64,000 nt of DNA, taken from assembly GCA_944320865.1 (NCBI GenBank), contig CALUJC010000015.1, positions 1-64,000 of the forward strand, in the 5' to 3' direction. Origin of the DNA: an uncultured Bacteroides sp. (GTDB taxonomy: Bacteria > Bacteroidota > Bacteroidia > Bacteroidales > Bacteroidaceae). Of the stretch, positions 18,679-27,577 are shown piece by piece; within the stretch, counting starts at the first letter, position 1, and every line of letters begins with the position of its first letter. Position numbers and translations under genes: made by a program. The notes under the pieces are model-generated. The model had not been told where the DNA came from. It did no database searches and saw only the letters and a list, made by a program, of their open reading frames with translations.

Positions 18679-19191
18679 TATATATGTTGTTTTTTCTTTT
18701 TCGGTAGCAGGAGGCGGTGAAGGCATTCTTGGCACTTCTCCGCCAACAAGGTGTAAAGGTACGAAAAAGTATCGGATTTCTGTTGAAAATAATATGAAAT
18801 CTTCTAAACGCCTTTTTCTCCTGCCGGCGTTTTTTATATTATTATTACCGTCGGCTTCCATCTTGTTTTATGGCAGTCCCTCCATGTTTGCACGATCCTT
18901 TCATTGTAAGTTCTTGGTAAACGAAAAACTCATAGCTACCTTTATTGTTCAGCGTGACAGAACGAAAGTTTGCCGGTACTTTCCGCCCCCTCCCTTTTCT
19001 GAAGGCAAACTATACAAGTATGGAAATGTAAACATATTAGAAACTCTTGCATTCTTCGTGCCAAAATTCATAAATGTTTACATGGGAAAATGCAGTTCTT
19101 CTCATTTCGTTACAAAAAGTTATTCTTTAATCACCTGTATTACACTATGAATCAATATGTTGATATACCAAACTCGCCTCAGCGTCATACT

Positions 19192-19287
19192 TCCTCCGAC
19201 TCTCCTCCGATACAAGTCCGACTCAAGTCCGATAATCCATGGGCGTATTGGGTCGGAGGTGGACCGTAGAAAATACGGACATGTCCG
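19192..19287. repeat. 11-bp-period repeat element (copy 1)
   Basis: Four 11-bp units (19192-19235) each carry TCCGA with alternating flanks, so the array also has a 22-bp period. CCTCCGAC (19193-19200) is the exact inverse of GTCGGAGG (19252-19259), giving an 8-bp stem. A conserved tail follows, GGACCGTAGAAAATACGGACA, ending in the palindrome CGGACATGTCCG (19276-19287). The element at 41416 is built the same way. The rest of the 762-bp gap between recJ and 19441 shows no convincing gene. Confidence 0.7.
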
Positions 19288-19407
19288 GGAGGAAATAGGT
19301 GGATGATGGCCTTTGAGATAGATTTATTTTGTAAATATTTCTTTTTGCAGTCGTGGTATGTTTGTGTTTTTGCTTGCCTTAAATTTTTATTCTTCACTGA
19401 ATAAAGT

Positions 19408-19415
19408 TATATTTG
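19408..19415 (+). promoter_or_regulatory. -7 promoter element for the nitroreductase operon
   Basis: TATATTTG fits the Bacteroides TAnnTTTG box, with a T-rich -33 region (TTTT) at the right distance. Transcription would start near 19422, leaving a short leader that carries a strong ribosome-binding sequence, GAGGAGG, 6 bp before the ATG at 19441. Confidence 0.6.
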
Positions 19416-19440
19416 CCTGTCACATAAGAGGAGGTATACA

Positions 19441-19950
19441 ATGGATTTTTTAGAATTAGTGAAGCTGCGTCATTCCGTGCGCCAATATTCGGCACGGGAG
19501 GTGGAGAAGGAAAAGTTGGAGTATGTGCTGGAGTGTGCCCGCCTGGCGCCTTCGGCGGTAAACAAACAGCCTTGGCACTTCTACGTGGTGCAGGGGGCTG
19601 AAGTGAAACGGGCTTTAGACGCTTGCTATGTCCGCGAGTGGTTTGCGCAGGCTCCGTTGTGCATCGTGGCGTGTGCCGACGACGGGCAGGCGTGGGTGCG
19701 CTCTGCCGATGGGAAGAATCATGCCGACATCGACGTGGCGATTGCCGTGGAGCACATTTGCCTGGCTGCCGCCGCCCAAGGGTTGGGTAGCTGCTGGGTC
19801 TGCAATTTCGGCGTGGAGCAATGCGCGCAGGTGCTGCAGCTTCCGGAAGGCCGCCGGCCGGTAGCTCTTATCCCGATAGGCTATCCGCTGACGGACGAGG
19901 TGCCGGCCAAGGGAAGGAAAGGTATGAAGGAGATAGCCACTTGCTTATGA
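19441..19950 (+). CDS. Nitroreductase-family protein (short form)
   Basis: A 169-aa FMN-dependent NAD(P)H oxidoreductase of the nitroreductase superfamily. The N-terminus LVKLRHSVRQYS provides the FMN-phosphate-binding Arg/Ser residues, APSAVNKQPWHFYVV follows near residue 35, and the late AAAQGLGSCWVCNF closes the flavin site. The family reduces quinones, nitroaromatics or flavins in the cytoplasm. The start is set by an unusually strong ribosome-binding site, GAGGAGG. Its stop overlaps the next gene's start (ATGA), so the two are coupled. Confidence 0.92.
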   Translation: MDFLELVKLRHSVRQYSAREVEKEKLEYVLECARLAPSAVNKQPWHFYVVQGAEVKRALDACYVREWFAQAPLCIVACADDGQAWVRSADGKNHADIDVAIAVEHICLAAAAQGLGSCWVCNFGVEQCAQVLQLPEGRRPVALIPIGYPLTDEVPAKGRKGMKEIATCL

Positions 19951-21020
19951 GAAGTGACGGGTTGTGGAGCGCCTTTGGTGCCTGCTTGCTGTTGGCCTTT
20001 TGTGCCTGTAGCGGGGCAAGGATGGACTTTGAAAAATGGGATGCCTCTTTTGAGCATCGCTATAGCTTGGCTTCCACTTCTTTGATGGAGCAAGAGCTGA
20101 TATTGGGACGCCCGTTCATGTTTAAGTATGCAGATTCATCGTTGTTTGTCTACGATTATTTGGCCGACAGCCTTTTTGTTTTAATTGATTTAAACGACCA
20201 TAACCGGGTCTATCGTTTTGGACAAAGAGGGCAAGGGGATAATGAATTTGTTCAGCCTACGGGTTGCTGCCTGATGCCGGCTGACTCTGTAATAGGTATA
20301 TACGACTATCCGAGAAAACAACTGCGTGCCATCAATCTTAGGCAGGTGAAACGGGGAGTGGCGGAGTTTCCGGTGTGCTGGCGTGACACGCTTCTTAGTG
20401 TAGAGGTGTATCCTACTGCTTATAATAATTATGTAGGGAAGGGCTTTTATGAACATAACATGCTGAGCCTTACGGGCGATGCCGCAGGGCGAAAATACTT
20501 CTTTGAATACCCTTATCGGGATAGCCGTGAGCAGGATATTCCCAACCGCCTGCGTGGCATGGCTTATCAAGGCTCACTGTGCGTCAATCCGTCTTTGAAT
20601 CGTTTTGTGTTTGCTGTTGGTCATGCACCTATCTTGATGCTTTTCTCCGTAGACGGAAGTGAAATAAAGAAGAATTATGAATGGATAGGCGGTTATCCGG
20701 AATACAAAACGGAGGTGACAGAGCAGTATTCTTCGGCTCCTATGAGTGCTGACAATATTAACTCGTTCATTGATGCGTATGCTACAGATAAATATGTTTA
20801 CTTGCTTTATTCGGGGAAAACTGCCCGTGAGGCAGATGTGAGAGCATATGAGGGGACAGCGGTGTATCGCCTGACGTGGGAGGGACATCCGGTTGACAAG
20901 TTGGTGTTGGATTGGCCTTCTACGCGTATCTGTGTCTCTCCCGACGACGGTGTGCTATATAGCATGGCAAACAAGGGTGAAATAGAGATTGTGAAGTATC
21001 TGCTGAAAAACATAGTTTAG
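19947..21020 (+). CDS. Putative lipoprotein with TolB-like beta-propeller
   Basis: The 357-aa product starts at the ATG that overlaps the nitroreductase stop; an open frame further upstream is out-of-frame overlap. A signal peptide ends in AFCAC, a lipobox giving a periplasmic or outer-membrane lipoprotein. The body has repeated beta-blade-like stretches (SSLFVYDYLADSLFVLIDL, RVYRFGQRGQGDNEF, SVIGIYDYPRKQLRAI) typical of the Bacteroides TolB-like six-bladed propeller lipoproteins (BF3164 type). No function is established for that family. Coupling to the nitroreductase is clear from the overlap, but any shared function is unknown. Confidence 0.75.
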   Translation: MRSDGLWSAFGACLLLAFCACSGARMDFEKWDASFEHRYSLASTSLMEQELILGRPFMFKYADSSLFVYDYLADSLFVLIDLNDHNRVYRFGQRGQGDNEFVQPTGCCLMPADSVIGIYDYPRKQLRAINLRQVKRGVAEFPVCWRDTLLSVEVYPTAYNNYVGKGFYEHNMLSLTGDAAGRKYFFEYPYRDSREQDIPNRLRGMAYQGSLCVNPSLNRFVFAVGHAPILMLFSVDGSEIKKNYEWIGGYPEYKTEVTEQYSSAPMSADNINSFIDAYATDKYVYLLYSGKTAREADVRAYEGTAVYRLTWEGHPVDKLVLDWPSTRICVSPDDGVLYSMANKGEIEIVKYLLKNIV

Positions 21021-21132
21021 TAACACTGTCCGTTTTGTTGCTTTTCTTGCCTGAAATGGCTAATTTGCGCCCCATTAAAGTTAAGCGGCACTCAAGGTGC
21101 CGGAATTATTCACTCTTAAATACTGACATATC

Positions 21133-23289
21133 ATGAAAGTATATCAGACGAATGAAATCAAAAACATTGCTTTGCTTGGCAATGATGGCTCGGGAAAAAC
21201 CACTCTCACGGAGGCGCTGCTCTATGAGAGTGGGATTATAAAACGTCGTGGCAGAATTACTGCCAAGAACACAGTCAGCGATTACTTCCCGGTGGAGCAA
21301 GAATATGGCTATTCTGTGTTTTCCACCGTTTTCCATGTGGAGTGGAACGGGAAGAAGTTGAACATTATAGACTGCCCGGGCAGCGACGACTTTGTGGGAG
21401 CTGCCATTACGGCGTTGAACGTGACCGATACGGCCATCTTGTTGCTCAATGGCCAGTATGGCGTGGAGGTAGGTACGCAAAATCATTTCCGCTACACTGA
21501 AAAGCTGGGCAAACCTGTTATTTTCTTGGTGAACCAGTTGGATAATGAGAAATGTGACTACGACATGCTGGTGGAGCAGTTGCGGGAAATCTACGGCTCG
21601 AAAGTGGTGCCTGTGCAATATCCGCTGGCTACGGGGCCTAACTTCAATTCGTTGATAGATGTACTTTTGATGAAGAAATATTCGTGGGGACCCGAGGGTG
21701 GCGCGCCTACGATAGAGCCTATACCTGCCGAGGAAATGGAGAAAGCCACTGCCTTACATAAGGCACTGGTGGAAGCTGCCGCCGAGCATGACGAGGCATT
21801 GATGGAGAAGTTCTTTGAGGCTGACTCGCTAACCGAGGATGAAATGCGCGAAGGTATCCGTAAGGGATTGGCATGCCGTGGCATGTTCCCTGTGTTCTGC
21901 GTATGTGCAGGCAAGGATATGGGTGTGCGCCGTTTAATGGAATTTTTGGGCAATGTCGTGCCTTTTGTGGACGAGATGCCACCGGTACACAACACACGTG
22001 GTGAAGTGGTTAAGCCGGACTCCGAAGGACCAACCTCATTATATTTCTTTAAGACAGCAGTAGAGCCACACATCGGTGATGTGCAGTACTTCAAGGTGAT
22101 GAGTGGCAAGGTGCACGAGGGTGATGACTTTACAAATGCTGACCGTGGTTCGAAAGAGCGCATTGCGCAGATTTATGCTTGTGCCGGTGCCAACCGTATC
22201 AAGGTGGAAGAAATGGTGGCAGGTGATATAGGCTGCACCGTGAAACTGAAGGATGTGCACACGGGCAATACCTTGAACGGAAAGGGCGCAGAAAACCGCT
22301 TTAACTTCATCAAGTATCCCAACTCCAAGTATTCGCGTGCCATTCGTCCGGTGAATGAGGCTGATACGGAAAAAATGATGGCGATATTGAACCGCATGAA
22401 GGAGGAAGACCCCACATGGGTGGTAGAGCAGTCGAAGGAGTTGCGCCAGACCATTGTGCATGGTCAGGGCGAGTTCCACTTGCGTACGTTGAAGTGGCGG
22501 TTGGAGAATAATGAAAAGCTTCAAGTTATATATGAAGAGCCGCGTATACCTTATCGTGAAACTATTACCAAGGCAGCTCGTGCCGACTATCGCCACAAAA
22601 AACAGTCGGGAGGTGCCGGACAGTTTGGCGAAGTACACCTCATTGTTGAACCTTACTACGAGGGTATGCCTGCGCCCGATACTTACAAGTTCAACGGTCA
22701 GGAATTCAAGATGAATGTGAAAGGCATGGAAGAAATTCCGTTGGAATGGGGCGGAAAGCTGGTATTTGTGAACTGCGTAGTAGGTGGTGCTATTGATGCC
22801 CGTTTTATGCCTGCCATACTGAAGGGTGTGATGTCGCGCATGGAGCAAGGCCCGTTGACGGGTTCGTATGCCCGCGACGTGCGTGTCATAGTGTATGATG
22901 GTAAGATGCACCCGGTAGACTCCAATGAAATATCCTTTATGCTGGCCGGGCGTAATGCTTTCAGCGAGGCATTTAAGAATGCCGGTCCTAAGATTCTGGA
23001 ACCCATTTATGACGTTGAAGTGTTTGTGCCTTCGGACAAGATGGGTGACGTGATGAGTGATTTGCAAGGCCGTCGTGCCATGATTATGGGCATGAGCAGT
23101 GAAGCCGGTTACGAGAAGCTGGTTGCCAAGGTGCCTTTGAAGGAAATGTCATCTTATTCTACCGCGCTCAGTTCGCTGACCGGCGGACGGGCATCGTTCA
23201 TCATGAAGTTTGCCAGCTATGAGTTGGTTCCGAGTGATGTACAGGAGAAGTTGATTAAGGAGTTTGAAGCTAAGCAGACAGAAGAGTAA
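21133..23289 (+). CDS. fusA2: Elongation factor G paralogue (EF-G2) with altered GTPase site
   Basis: A 718-aa translation factor with all five EF-G domains. G1 is GNDGSGKT (16-23) and G4 is NQLD (134-137). The switch-II motif, normally DTPGH, reads DCPGS (80-84), so the catalytic His is Ser84, and the switch-I Thr region reads EYGYS (57-61) instead of RGIT. Domain IV has RKKQSGGAGQFGEV-like sequence (RHKKQSGGAGQFGEV). From memory, the Bacteroides thetaiotaomicron counterpart works in translation without GTP hydrolysis and aids gut colonisation and starvation survival; the residues here agree with that. It is a single gene followed by a weak hairpin, then rprX-rprY. Confidence 0.93.
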   Translation: MKVYQTNEIKNIALLGNDGSGKTTLTEALLYESGIIKRRGRITAKNTVSDYFPVEQEYGYSVFSTVFHVEWNGKKLNIIDCPGSDDFVGAAITALNVTDTAILLLNGQYGVEVGTQNHFRYTEKLGKPVIFLVNQLDNEKCDYDMLVEQLREIYGSKVVPVQYPLATGPNFNSLIDVLLMKKYSWGPEGGAPTIEPIPAEEMEKATALHKALVEAAAEHDEALMEKFFEADSLTEDEMREGIRKGLACRGMFPVFCVCAGKDMGVRRLMEFLGNVVPFVDEMPPVHNTRGEVVKPDSEGPTSLYFFKTAVEPHIGDVQYFKVMSGKVHEGDDFTNADRGSKERIAQIYACAGANRIKVEEMVAGDIGCTVKLKDVHTGNTLNGKGAENRFNFIKYPNSKYSRAIRPVNEADTEKMMAILNRMKEEDPTWVVEQSKELRQTIVHGQGEFHLRTLKWRLENNEKLQVIYEEPRIPYRETITKAARADYRHKKQSGGAGQFGEVHLIVEPYYEGMPAPDTYKFNGQEFKMNVKGMEEIPLEWGGKLVFVNCVVGGAIDARFMPAILKGVMSRMEQGPLTGSYARDVRVIVYDGKMHPVDSNEISFMLAGRNAFSEAFKNAGPKILEPIYDVEVFVPSDKMGDVMSDLQGRRAMIMGMSSEAGYEKLVAKVPLKEMSSYSTALSSLTGGRASFIMKFASYELVPSDVQEKLIKEFEAKQTEE

Positions 23290-23310
23290 GCATTCTGCAG
23301 CGATAAGATG

Positions 23311-23355
23311 AACGGGCAGTGAGGGGCTTTTGGGCGCTTCGCTGCCTGTTGTTTT
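23311..23355 (+). terminator. Weak terminator-like hairpin after fusA2
   Basis: AACGGGCAG (23311-23319) pairs with CTGCCTGTT (23342-23350) apart from one G-T pair, followed by GTTTT. It lies 22 bp after the fusA2 stop. The T-run is short, so termination may be partial. Confidence 0.45.
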
Positions 23356-23475
23356 GCTATGCCTTGTACGGCGTGAGGCAATGGAATGTGCCTTTTTAGT
23401 TAATTTACTAAAATCGCCGGTTAAAGCAGGTTAATGTGTTAGGATTGTTAATTAGGAGTTGTTAATTTTGCCGCT

Positions 23476-25017
23476 ATGAAAAAGTCAACTATATGGATAT
23501 TGGGCATTGTGATGGGATTCTCCTTCTTGAGCCTGTTGTACCTGCAAATTAGGTATATAGACGACTTTGTGAAGATGCGTAATGAACAATTCGACGAGTC
23601 GGTGAAGCGGGCATTGATGGCAGCCTCAAAAGATGTGGAGTCGGAGGAGGTGGAACGTTGGTTGCGTGAAGACATTACGGAAACGGAACGGAAGGCGTGG
23701 GAACAGTCGCAGAATAATGGTGTAGTACAAACCCGCCGGTTCAGAATGACTACGCCCGATGGAACAGTCAGTTCGTCCATTGAACTGAAAACGTTCAGCA
23801 ACCAGCCTTCGGAGCTGCCTCGTGCCATGATTTCGCGCAAGCATGGAGTCAAGACTATTCCACAGACATCGCGTTCTATTGCGGACATGATAAAGAACCG
23901 TTACCTTTATCAACGTGCGCTTGTGGATGAGGTGATTTGGCAAATGGTCTACAAAGCAAAAGATAAACCGATAGCGGAACGTATTAATTTCAAGAAACTG
24001 GATACGTATATAAGTTCGGGGCTGATAGATAATGGGGTGGACTTGCAATACCATTATAAGGTTATAGATAGTGATGGCAGGGAGGTGTACCGCTGTTCGG
24101 ACTATAGTGATGAGGGAAGTGAGAACTCTTATTCGCAGCCTTTATTCTTGAATGACCCACCGGCGCGGATGAGTGTGATGAAGGTACACTTCCCGGGGCG
24201 GCGCGATTATATATTCAGTTCGGTGAGTTTCATGATACCGGCGTTGATATTTACAGTAGTATTGCTGATAACGTTTATTTTTACCATATATATAATATTC
24301 CGACAGAAGAAGCTGACGGAAATGAAGAATGACTTTATCAACAACATGACTCATGAGTTTAAGACGCCTATATCGACCATATCATTGGCTGCGCAGATGT
24401 TGAATGATCCAGCAGTAGGCAAGTCTCCGGTCATGTTTCAGCATATATCGGGAGTTATTAACGATGAGACAAAGCGTTTGCGCTTTCAGGTGGAAAAGGT
24501 ATTGCAGATGTCAATGTTTGACCGACAGAAGGCTACATTGAAGATGAAAAAACTGGATGCCAACGAATTGATAACGGGGGTGGTCAATACCTTTGCTTTG
24601 AAGGTGGAGCGTTATAATGGTAAGATAGAAACGGAACTGGATGCGGAACAATCCATGATTCTTGCCGATGAAATGCATATTACGAATGTGATATTCAATC
24701 TGATGGATAATGCCGTAAAGTACAAGCGTGCTGACACAGACCTTGTACTGACGGTGAAAACTTGGAATGAGGCCGGGAAACTGATGATTTCCATTCAAGA
24801 TAATGGAATTGGCATAAAGAAGGAAAACTTGAAGAAGATATTCGAAAAGTTCTATCGCGTGCATACGGGTAATCTGCATGACGTAAAAGGATTCGGCTTG
24901 GGACTGGCTTATGTGAAGAAAATCATATCTGACCATAAGGGAACTATACGGGCAGAGAGCGAGCTGAATGTGGGAACTAAATTTATTATAGCATTACCAC
25001 TATTAAAAAATGACTGA
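23476..25017 (+). CDS. rprX: Sensor histidine kinase RprX
   Basis: A 513-aa membrane sensor kinase. The first helix (about 5-24) and second helix (about 252-275) enclose a 225-residue periplasmic domain. The H-box MTHEFKTP follows (phospho-acceptor His293), then the N-box NLMDNAVKY, G1 DNGIGI and G2 GFGLGLAYV. Size, layout and position before rpsF match RprX of Bacteroides fragilis, described as changing tetracycline response and porin expression when overproduced. Its natural signal is unknown. The coding end overlaps rprY by 8 bp. A TAATTTTG box at 23463-23470 lies too close to the ATG for a normal leader. Confidence 0.93.
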   Translation: MKKSTIWILGIVMGFSFLSLLYLQIRYIDDFVKMRNEQFDESVKRALMAASKDVESEEVERWLREDITETERKAWEQSQNNGVVQTRRFRMTTPDGTVSSSIELKTFSNQPSELPRAMISRKHGVKTIPQTSRSIADMIKNRYLYQRALVDEVIWQMVYKAKDKPIAERINFKKLDTYISSGLIDNGVDLQYHYKVIDSDGREVYRCSDYSDEGSENSYSQPLFLNDPPARMSVMKVHFPGRRDYIFSSVSFMIPALIFTVVLLITFIFTIYIIFRQKKLTEMKNDFINNMTHEFKTPISTISLAAQMLNDPAVGKSPVMFQHISGVINDETKRLRFQVEKVLQMSMFDRQKATLKMKKLDANELITGVVNTFALKVERYNGKIETELDAEQSMILADEMHITNVIFNLMDNAVKYKRADTDLVLTVKTWNEAGKLMISIQDNGIGIKKENLKKIFEKFYRVHTGNLHDVKGFGLGLAYVKKIISDHKGTIRAESELNVGTKFIIALPLLKND

Positions 25018-25720
25018 TATGGAAGAAAAACTTAGAATTTTATTGTGCGAGGACGATGAGAACCTGGGCATGTTGTTAAGGGAATATTTGCAGGCAAAGG
25101 GTTATGCTGCGGAATTGTATCCCGATGGGGAGGCCGGCTACAAGGCTTTCTTGAAGAACAAGTATGACTTGTGCGTATTCGACGTTATGATGCCGAAAAA
25201 AGACGGCTTTACCTTGGCACAGGAAGTGCGTGCCGCAAATTCTGAAATACCTATTATCTTCCTTACGGCAAAAACGTTGAAGGATGATATTCTGGAGGGC
25301 TTTAAAATTGGTGCTGATGACTACATTACCAAGCCATTCAGCATGGAGGAGCTGGTGTTTAGAATTGAGGCCATATTGAGGCGTGTGCGTGGCAAGAAGA
25401 ACAAGGAAAGTAATATCTATAAGATTGGCAAGTTTACTTTTGACACGCAGAAACAAATACTTTCAACTCCTGAAAAGCAGACGAAGCTGACGACTAAAGA
25501 GTCTGAGCTTTTAGGCTTGCTTTGTGCACATGCCAACGAGATACTTCAACGTGACTTTGCGCTGAAAACCATTTGGATAGATGACAATTACTTCAATGCG
25601 CGCAGCATGGATGTATATATTACGAAACTTCGCAAGCACTTGAAGGAGGATGATTCGATTGAAATCATCAATATCCATGGCAAGGGGTATAAATTGATTA
25701 CACCGGATCCTGAAGATTAA
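25010..25720 (+). CDS. rprY: Response regulator RprY (OmpR type)
   Basis: A 236-aa two-domain regulator. The receiver domain (about 8-120) contains the acidic pair CEDD, the phospho-acceptor Asp58 in FDVMMPKKDG, the Thr in FLTAKT and the Lys in DDYITKPFS. The C-terminal winged helix (about 135-230, SMDVYITKLRKHLKEDDSIEIINIHGKGYKL) is the OmpR/PhoB type. It is phosphorylated by RprX and binds DNA. The start overlaps the rprX end, with a second possible ATG three codons later. A strong terminator follows. Confidence 0.94.
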   Translation: MTDMEEKLRILLCEDDENLGMLLREYLQAKGYAAELYPDGEAGYKAFLKNKYDLCVFDVMMPKKDGFTLAQEVRAANSEIPIIFLTAKTLKDDILEGFKIGADDYITKPFSMEELVFRIEAILRRVRGKKNKESNIYKIGKFTFDTQKQILSTPEKQTKLTTKESELLGLLCAHANEILQRDFALKTIWIDDNYFNARSMDVYITKLRKHLKEDDSIEIINIHGKGYKLITPDPED

Positions 25721-25743
25721 TAGAATGTATTTCGTGGAGTTAT

Positions 25744-25778
25744 AAAAAAGGCGATGCAAACTTTGCATCGCCTTTTTT
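25744..25778. terminator. Bidirectional terminator between rprY and the small membrane-protein gene
   Basis: A perfect 17-bp inverted repeat (25744-25760 and 25762-25778) has GGCGATGCAAA in the stem, flanked by A6 and T6, so it can stop transcription from both sides. Confidence 0.95.
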
Positions 25779-25795
25779 ATAACTCTTTTAAGATA

Positions 25796-25972
25796 TTAAT
25801 CGGTAATTCGTTTGTTAATAACAATGTAAGACACCCAACCGATGATAATCAGTACCATGCAGGTGCCCAAGATTGTATTGTTGTTAACGTTTTCAGTGAA
25901 TGAGCAAGCAATCAATATGGCTGCTCCCACCAGGATCAATATCAGTCCCAGATTTTTTAATAAACCTTTCAT
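25796..25972 (-). CDS. Small two-helix membrane protein, 58 aa
   Basis: The minus strand encodes 58 residues starting MKGLLKNLGLILILVGAAI and ending SYIVINKRITD. Two hydrophobic helices (about 6-23 and 34-52) are joined by a short polar loop (SFTENVNNNT), and both ends carry basic residues. The gene lies 18 bp after the bidirectional terminator that would end its transcript. I do not recognise a named family; small proteins of this shape are common in Bacteroides. Codon use is regular and the frame is clean, so it is probably real although below usual size cut-offs. Confidence 0.75.
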   Translation of the reverse strand: MKGLLKNLGLILILVGAAILIACSFTENVNNNTILGTCMVLIIIGWVSYIVINKRITD

Positions 25973-26163
25973 TGCGTGTGTATTTTAATAGTTATTATAT
26001 CATTCTGAAAAACTTGTCACAAAGAAAAGCATAATTCTTTAACAGACGAAATTATTTGTGCAAAAAATCTATTATTCCGTGTAATTTATTGGATAAAACA
26101 GAAAAAAACATCAATAACTTTGTCTTTGGCTGAATTTGGGGCTCTTGGAAGAAGACTTTTTTA

Positions 26164-26336
26164 GAGCCTGTTTAAATTTTGCTCAGCCTCATTTTGAGGG
26201 CTGTTTTCGAGGATATTTTTCTGTTGTCATGAGGAGCGTAGCGGGCTACGTGACGAATAACAACAGGAAAAGAGACCGGAAAGAGGCTCAAAAAGGGGCT
26301 GATAAAAACTTAAAAGAGGAAAATTTAAACAGGCTC
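26164..26336. mobile_element. MITE with perfect 17-bp terminal inverted repeats
   Basis: A 173-bp non-coding element begins with GAGCCTGTTTAAATTTT (26164-26180) and ends with its exact inverse (26320-26336). TTA on both sides (26161-26163, 26337-26339) fits a 3-bp target duplication, as made by some IS5-family (IS1031-like) transposases. The centre is also palindromic (GTAGC-GG-GCTAC, 26238-26249), so the whole element can fold into a hairpin. It encodes no transposase. Its right side recurs at 41533-41657. The right TTA is also the stop codon of the marR gene. Confidence 0.85.
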
Positions 26337-26783
26337 TTAATCTTTCGTATTGAAGAAGATTTTGCGTAATACATCTTGCCCGATGGTCAATTCTTCTGCT
26401 GTGATACCTTGCAGGGCTTCCTGTAAAGTTTGCTGGGTGACGATATGGGCTTGCTCTTCTAATCTTTTCCCTTCTTGGGTAAGGTGGATTAGGTTGATGC
26501 GGCGGTCTTTTTTATCAGAAAGGCGAAATACCAGGTGCTGGCGTTCCATATTGTCAATGAGCCGTGTCATGCTTGGCTTGTCTTTGAAAGTGGCATTGCA
26601 CAGTTCTTGTTGCGTTACTCCATCTTTTTTCCATAAAAAGATAAGAACGGTCCATTGTTCGGGTGTGATTTCCAAGCCAATTTTACGGAAATTGCGCGAT
26701 AACTTGCGGTTGATGGCCGCTGACACTTTTCCGTTAAGGATGGCAAATATGAGTTGAATATCGAAATTGAATTGTTCTATCAT
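26337..26783 (-). CDS. MarR-family transcriptional regulator
   Basis: A 148-aa winged-helix repressor with the MarR fold: LEITPEQWTVLIFLWKKDGVTQQELCNATFKD followed by the recognition helix and wing (SMTRLIDNMERQHLVFRLSDKKDRR). The family responds to phenolics, drugs or oxidants. The ATG at 26783 is preferred over an in-frame TTG at 26822, because a minus-strand TATCTTTG box at 26808-26815 places the transcript start between them. Its stop codon TAA is formed by the TTA at the right end of the MITE, so the insertion lies exactly at the gene's end. Targets are unknown. Confidence 0.92.
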   Translation of the reverse strand: MIEQFNFDIQLIFAILNGKVSAAINRKLSRNFRKIGLEITPEQWTVLIFLWKKDGVTQQELCNATFKDKPSMTRLIDNMERQHLVFRLSDKKDRRINLIHLTQEGKRLEEQAHIVTQQTLQEALQGITAEELTIGQDVLRKIFFNTKD

Positions 26784-26865
26784 GAAATTATTGTTTAAGC
26801 AACTTTGCAAAGATACCCCCAACTTGCCATAAATCCTATAATAAGGAATAAAAAAATGGCAAATG

Positions 26866-26896
26866 TTTGTAGTTCAAAATAAAATGCCTATCTTTG
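26866..26896 (+). promoter_or_regulatory. Consensus promoter of rpsF-rpsR-rplI
   Basis: TTTG at 26866-26869, a 19-bp spacer and TATCTTTG at 26889-26896 match the Bacteroides sigma-ABfr promoter consensus exactly. The predicted start near 26903 leaves a leader of about 40 nt before rpsF. Confidence 0.9.
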
Positions 26897-26941
26897 CGCC
26901 GCAAAAAATAAAGCATTACAAATTAATTATTGTTTAAACGT

Positions 26942-27286
26942 ATGAACCAATACGAAACCGTTTTCATTTTAACTCCCGTTTTGTCTGATGTTCAGATGAA
27001 GGAAGCGGTAGAGAAATTCAAAGGAATCTTGACGGCTGAGGGCGCCGAGATTGTAAATGAGGAAAACTGGGGACTGAAGAAACTGGCTTATCCTATCCAG
27101 AAGAAGTCTACTGGTTTTTACCAGCTGATTGAGTTCAATGCAGAACCTACTGTGATTGAGAAATTGGAAGTAAACTTCCGTCGTGATGAACGCGTAATCC
27201 GCTTCTTGACCTTTAAGCAGGACAAGTATGCTGCTGAATACGCTGTTAAGAGAAGAAATTTGAGAGCAACTAAAAAGGAGGATTAA
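26942..27286 (+). CDS. rpsF: Ribosomal protein S6
   Basis: A 114-aa protein with the classic S6 start [16 protein letters not shown] and the [15 protein letters not shown] segment that contacts S18. The ATG at 26942 is chosen over an upstream TTG because family similarity starts there. It forms a heterodimer with S18 on the 30S platform, and rpsR follows 3 bp later. The Bacteroides consensus promoter lies directly upstream. Confidence 0.98.
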   Translation: MNQYETVFILTPVLSDVQMKEAVEKFKGILTAEGAEIVNEENWGLKKLAYPIQKKSTGFYQLIEFNAEPTVIEKLEVNFRRDERVIRFLTFKQDKYAAEYAVKRRNLRATKKED

Positions 27287-27289
27287 ATC

Positions 27290-27562
27290 ATGGCACAACA
27301 AGTTCAATCAGAAATCAGATACTTAACTCCGCCTACCGTAGACGTGAAGAAGAAAAAATATTGCCGTTTCAAGAAAAGCGGTATTAAGTATATTGATTAT
27401 AAAGATCCCGAATTCTTGAAAAAGTTCTTGAATGAGCAAGGGAAAATACTTCCCCGTCGTATTACCGGTACTTCGTTGAAGTATCAACGTCGTGTGGCTC
27501 AAGCAGTGAAAAGAGCACGTCACTTGGCTTTGCTGCCTTATGTTACTGACTTGATGAAATAA
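27290..27562 (+). CDS. rpsR: Ribosomal protein S18
   Basis: A 90-aa basic 30S protein with [17 protein letters not shown] and the hallmark [33 protein letters not shown]. It binds S6 and 16S rRNA on the platform. It lies between rpsF (3-bp gap) and rplI (15-bp gap) in the usual bacterial order, and AAAAAGGAGG before its ATG is a clear ribosome-binding site. Confidence 0.98.
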   Translation: MAQQVQSEIRYLTPPTVDVKKKKYCRFKKSGIKYIDYKDPEFLKKFLNEQGKILPRRITGTSLKYQRRVAQAVKRARHLALLPYVTDLMK

Positions 27563-27577
27563 TAAGGAGGAGATAGT

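Noticed and set aside
18668-19150. 160-aa plus-strand open frame between recJ and the nitroreductase
   Set aside because: It starts inside the recJ 5' end, has unusual composition and no recognisable domain or ribosome-binding site.
26784-26822. Upstream TTG start for the MarR protein
   Set aside because: It lies upstream of the TATCTTTG promoter box and adds 13 residues not expected for the family.
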